Below are positions 14,075 to 15,593 of a stretch of 15,593 nt of DNA, in pieces. Made by a program: the position numbers and the translations under genes. The notes below the pieces were generated by a model, which did no database searches, was not told where the DNA came from, and saw nothing but the letters and a program-made list of their open reading frames with translations. The DNA lies in the NCBI GenBank assembly GCA_023392755.1, contig JAEWNM010000291.1:1-15593 (forward strand), written 5' to 3'. This stretch comes from Bacillota bacterium. Lineage in GTDB: Bacteria; Bacillota; Clostridia; Christensenellales; Aristaeellaceae. The first letter of the stretch is position 1. Each line of letters starts with the position of its first letter.

Positions 14075-14095
14075 GAAAGCAGCGCCTTCCCGTAT

Positions 14096-14452
14096 TCAGT
14101 TTGCTGCGGGCCGGTCCGAGGCGCCCAGGGAAATGGCCAAAGCCCGGTCCACCTTCGCCATCACTTCCTCGTCCACCCGCCCCAGCCTTTCCATGAGCCT
14201 TTTCTTTTCCAATGTGCGCACCTGCTCGGCCAGAATCACGGAATCCTTTTTCAGGCCGCTCTGCCGGCTGGATATGGCCACATGGGTAGGCAGCTTGGGC
14301 TTGTTCAGCCGGGACGTGATAGCAGCCACGATCACCGTGGGGCTATGCAGGTTGCCTATATCATTTTGAATGATCAGAACCGGACGGATTCCGCCCTGCT
14401 CCGATCCGATGACAGGGTCCAAATCAGCCCGATAGATTTCCCCTCTTTTCAT
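14096..14452 (-). CDS. mazF: MazF/PemK-type mRNA interferase (toxin of a type II toxin-antitoxin family)
   Basis: A 118-residue protein with the full MazF/EndoA pattern: MKRGEIYRADLDPVIGSEQG, then GIRPVLIIQND with the catalytic Arg (R23), and TVIVAAITS with the conserved Thr (T46), followed by KLPTHV. The family cleaves single-stranded RNA at short sequences. The start is the ATG ending at 14452, with GGAG 9 nt before it and length equal to the family norm; an in-frame ATG ending at 14467 has a poorly placed ribosome site. No ribbon-helix-helix or AbrB-type antitoxin can be found in the 470 nt upstream, although antitoxin genes normally precede mazF. yitT follows downstream. The antitoxin may lie elsewhere, or be lost. 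Confidence 0.92.
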   Translation of the reverse strand: MKRGEIYRADLDPVIGSEQGGIRPVLIIQNDIGNLHSPTVIVAAITSRLNKPKLPTHVAISSRQSGLKKDSVILAEQVRTLEKKRLMERLGRVDEEVMAKVDRALAISLGASDRPAAN

Positions 14453-14545
14453 ATTGTCACACTCCATGCCCCCTGTCAAGGTTTTCCCTTCGATTGCCGT
14501 GCATGGATGCACCGTTAATCTTGGCGCGGCGCCGTTTGTGCTCAT

Positions 14546-14922
14546 CGTCCGGATTGGCAGGGGGCTTCCGGCGCTGCTCCCTTCATCCTATGCGGACAAA
14601 TGAAAAGAGGAATCAAGGATTCGCTCAAAGAAGCCAAAGCCTTCTTTGAGCGATCCCGCACGATTTCCCTGCAAAAGCTACGACTTTGCGGCCGGGATAT
14701 CGCGTAAGGAATGGATTTCTCCGAAATCCTTCCGAAACCACCGCACATGTCGCTGGTTTCGGATTTACAAACGAGGAGCTTCGGCCCCTCGTTGCTCCCC
14801 AGAAATAGAGAATGCAATTCTCGTCGTATACGTAGGCTGCAAATTCCACACAACGTAGGGGCGATTGTCAATCGCCCGCTCTGCCCCGCCTGCCAGGCAA
14901 GGGTATCGTCACGAAAAGGGTG
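14546..14922. repeat. Gene-free, hairpin-rich spacer between nnrD and mazF (possible composite repeat)
   Basis: No credible gene is present in this spacer. Going along the plus strand: a perfect 13-bp stem, TCGCTCAAAGAAG (14621-14633) with 14641-14653; a 5-bp stem (14671-14689); a perfect 10-bp stem, TCCGAAACCA (14731-14740) with 14754-14763; a 9-bp stem-loop at 14771-14792, fully paired only in the minus-strand RNA through a G-U pair; GAGAAT/ATTCTC at 14808-14822; and a perfect 8-bp stem, GGGCGATT (14859-14866) with AATCGCCC (14870-14877). The last resembles GTAGGGGCGA-type palindromic repeats seen in many clostridial spacers. A GTGCAT/ATGCAC inverted repeat (14499-14512) lies just outside, before mazF. 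Repeat or RNA status is inference. Confidence 0.45.
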
Positions 14923-15593
14923 TTAACTCTCCTTCCCCAAATACCACAGCAAGTCTGTGGCCAGCAATCCCCTTTGCCCCGTTTCCTTTTCCGCCCGCAA
15001 GGCGGCGTCGCCGTGCAGGCAGCAGCCGATCTGGGCAAGCGCCAGCAATGAATGGTCAAGCTGCTTCTGCTGGGCCAAAAGAGCCGCGAGGATGCCGGTA
15101 AGTGCGTCTCCGCTGCCGCCTTTGGCCAGGGCAGGGGTGCCGGTTGTATTGATGGCCAGGCGCGCGCCGTCGTACAAAAGCGTGGATGCGCCTTTCAACA
15201 GGACCACGCCCCCCAGTTTGTGCCACAGCGCCTGCACACCTTCCACCGCATCCGCCGTCACGGCGCCTACGGAAACCTGCATCAGCCTTGCCGCCTCGCC
15301 GGGATGGGGCGTAAAGAAGTTTATCCCTGCCATGGGCAGCAGCTCCTGGCTCATGGCCAGAAGGTTCAACGCATCCGCATCCCACACGGCGGGCTTTTCA
15401 GCCCGCTTTACAGCCTGCAAAAGTGCCAGCCTGTCCGGCCTCGCGGATAGGCCCGGGCCAACCGCCACGGCATCCGCCCGCAGCGCGGCGTCATGCACCA
15501 TGCCCTCCGCTTCCGGGGCAAAAGCGTCCCCATCCATAGGCAGGGGCAGACAGGTGGCACAGGGTGCCAGTTGCTGCACGATGGGCACTATGG
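14923..15593 (-). CDS. nnrD: ADP/ATP-dependent NAD(P)H-hydrate dehydratase domain (NnrD/YjeF C-terminal type), partial
   Basis: The frame is open from the right edge of the window to the TAA at 14923-14925, giving at least 223 residues; the N-terminus is outside. The enzyme repairs damaged, hydrated NAD(P)HX using ADP or ATP. Visible motifs, in order, are VGPGLS, DADALNLLA, TPHPGEAARL, VVLLKGASTLL and the active-site stretch TPALAKGGSGDALTGILAALLAQ, all typical. Whether the protein also carries the N-terminal epimerase domain (NnrE), as in many Bacteria, cannot be seen. In many Bacillota nnrD is followed by alr (alanine racemase) and a mazEF pair; here alr is absent and mazF follows after 470 nt. 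A GTG near the edge is probably an internal codon rather than the start. Confidence 0.93.
   Translation of the reverse strand, partial: IVPIVQQLAPCATCLPLPMDGDAFAPEAEGMVHDAALRADAVAVGPGLSARPDRLALLQAVKRAEKPAVWDADALNLLAMSQELLPMAGINFFTPHPGEAARLMQVSVGAVTADAVEGVQALWHKLGGVVLLKGASTLLYDGARLAINTTGTPALAKGGSGDALTGILAALLAQQKQLDHSLLALAQIGCCLHGDAALRAEKETGQRGLLATDLLWYLGKES

Noticed and set aside
14455..14479. TTGACA with a CAATAT 17 nt downstream on the minus strand before mazF
   Set aside because: The -10 match is only 3 of 6 and it overlaps the mazF start codon, so transcription would begin inside the gene.
14542..14871. Minus-strand open frame of 109 codons in the nnrD-mazF spacer
   Set aside because: It runs through several hairpins, has a biased Ser/Arg/Cys composition, no ribosome site and no recognisable fold; treated as part of the repeat-like spacer, not as an antitoxin.

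Overview
The window looks like chromosomal DNA of a Gram-positive Clostridia-type anaerobe (Bacillota) of fairly high GC. This rests on strong AAGGAGG-type Shine-Dalgarno sites, TTGACA/TATAAT-like promoters with 17-nt spacers, an LCP cell-wall protein, a YitT-family membrane protein, a BMP-type nucleoside ABC transporter and a clostridial-style SerC/SerA pair. The exact genus cannot be read from the sequence. No tRNA, rRNA, CRISPR array, transposase or phage gene is visible. Ten of the eleven genes are on the minus strand.

Layout, left to right. (1) 1-1655, minus: an LCP-family protein followed by an AraM/EgsA-type glycerol-1-phosphate dehydrogenase cut by the window edge, read from a good promoter at 1627-1655. 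(2) 1702-4321, minus: serC then serA, two of the three steps from 3-phosphoglycerate to serine, with a promoter before serC, a hairpin-bearing repeat-like spacer between the genes and a terminator after serA. (3) 4377-6280, plus: a cytoplasmic GH13 neopullulanase/cyclomaltodextrinase-type enzyme, divergent from serC. Its promoter carries a CG-centred LacI-family (MalR/CcpA-like) operator on the transcription start. (4) 6288-7973, minus: pyrG (CTP synthase) with its own promoter and a short leader. (5) 8101-13089, minus: a four-gene BMP-family ABC transporter operon (binding protein, double ATPase, two permeases) for nucleoside-like substrates, with a promoter, a leader stem-loop, an intercistronic hairpin and an end terminator. 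(6) 13108-15593, minus: nnrD (cut by the edge), a 470-bp gene-free spacer full of hairpins, a MazF toxin without visible antitoxin, and a YitT-family membrane protein.

Most of the window is ordinary core metabolism: serine synthesis, CTP synthesis, alpha-glucan breakdown, nucleoside uptake and NAD(P)HX repair. The parts most worth a second look are the hairpin-rich spacer at 14546-14922 beside the orphan mazF, the repeat-like serC-serA spacer, the operator pair at the neopullulanase promoter, the possible CTG start of yitT, and a BMP binding protein that lacks the usual lipobox. No clear new multi-gene system is visible.
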